From positions 1-5,622 of the forward strand of contig QNAU01000089.1 of assembly GCA_003641545.1 (NCBI GenBank): a stretch of DNA of 5,622 nucleotides, given 5' to 3'. Below the pieces are notes generated by a model. It did no database searches. It saw only the letters and a program-made list of their open reading frames with translations, and was not told where the DNA came from. Source of the stretch: Thermotoga sp. GTDB lineage: Bacteria > Thermotogota > Thermotogae > B21-G9. The position numbers and the translations under genes were made by a program. How positions within the stretch are numbered: the first letter of the stretch is position 1; every line of letters starts with the position of its first letter. Below are positions 5,389 to 5,622 of this stretch, one piece after another.

Positions 5389-5622
5389 TCAGAAAACTCG
5401 CACCTTCACCTTCTTCACCCTTACCGTGAGGGAACCTTCCACGTCGGATGTCCCACTGTAGTCGTGTATCAGATAAACGTGAATCGTTCCCGACCTGTCC
5501 TCAGAATTCAAAATTGGTATTATCACATTTCCAAGGGCGGGACAGCTCTCGGATCTCACAGTTTCAGAAGCTTCACCATTTTCCAGGTATCCATCCCAGA
5601 ACAGCTCCTCGTCCGTGATTTC
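5389..5622 (-). CDS. C-terminal part of an unrecognised protein (N-terminus off right edge)
   Basis: An open frame enters from the right edge and ends at TGA 5391-5389, giving the last 77 residues. I do not recognise a family. The segment alternates hydrophobic and polar residues (GTIHVYLIHDYSG, then SLTVRVKKVKVRVF at the very end), which suggests beta strands, perhaps a beta-sandwich or carbohydrate-binding-like module. One cysteine is present. The codon usage matches the neighbours, the frame is open to the edge, and a strong ribosome binding site for the next gene lies just after its stop, all of which support it as a real gene. Whether the protein is secreted cannot be judged without its N-terminus. 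Confidence 0.75.
   Translation of the reverse strand, partial: EITDEELFWDGYLENGEASETVRSESCPALGNVIIPILNSEDRSGTIHVYLIHDYSGTSDVEGSLTVRVKKVKVRVF

Noticed and set aside
5039..5429. Plus-strand open frames of 72 to 125 codons
   Set aside because: They lie antisense to the PPC-domain gene with its HVHVGL and GGHL motifs and excellent ribosome binding site.

Overview
The window looks like a compact chromosomal stretch from a thermophilic bacterium, most likely of the Thermotogota. That placement is an inference. It rests on the Thermotoga-like codon choice (many AGA, GGA and ATA codons), the strong GGAGGTGA-type ribosome binding sites, the frequent GTG and TTG starts, the nearly absent intergenic space, and the resemblance of the proteins. 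I see no RNA gene, insertion sequence, integrase, CRISPR array or origin.

Left part, minus strand (about 1-3416): a tightly packed set of five genes reads right to left. The order is galK (galactokinase), azlC and azlD (two subunits of a branched-chain amino-acid exporter), a small two-cluster 4Fe-4S ferredoxin with a Gly-Met-Gly-Arg repeat tail, and a radical SAM protein of the COG0731 type that runs off the left edge. Three of the four junctions overlap, and the fourth gap is about 45 bases. The set therefore looks like one transcription unit that joins a sugar kinase, an amino-acid exporter and an iron-sulfur/radical SAM pair.

Middle (about 3326-3870): a roughly 209-base divergent region holds an extended -10 promoter facing right and a weaker possible promoter facing left. 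To its right lies a short gene for an 84-residue membrane protein. It probably starts at a TTG behind an excellent ribosome binding site and ends at a strong intrinsic terminator.

Right part (about 3830-5622): a plus-strand gene encodes a HAD-superfamily hydrolase with all four motifs and a large cap insertion. It converges on a minus-strand gene for a PPC/DUF296 domain protein. One perfect 9-bp GAAA-loop hairpin sits between the two stop codons and can terminate both. Upstream of the PPC gene, the C-terminal 77 residues of an unrecognised protein enter from the right edge.

Nothing here is clearly a new system. The best candidates for a second look are the ferredoxin with its repeat tail, which overlaps the radical SAM gene in a region open in two frames, the unusual galK-azlCD linkage, and the small membrane protein with its possibly self-masking ribosome binding site.
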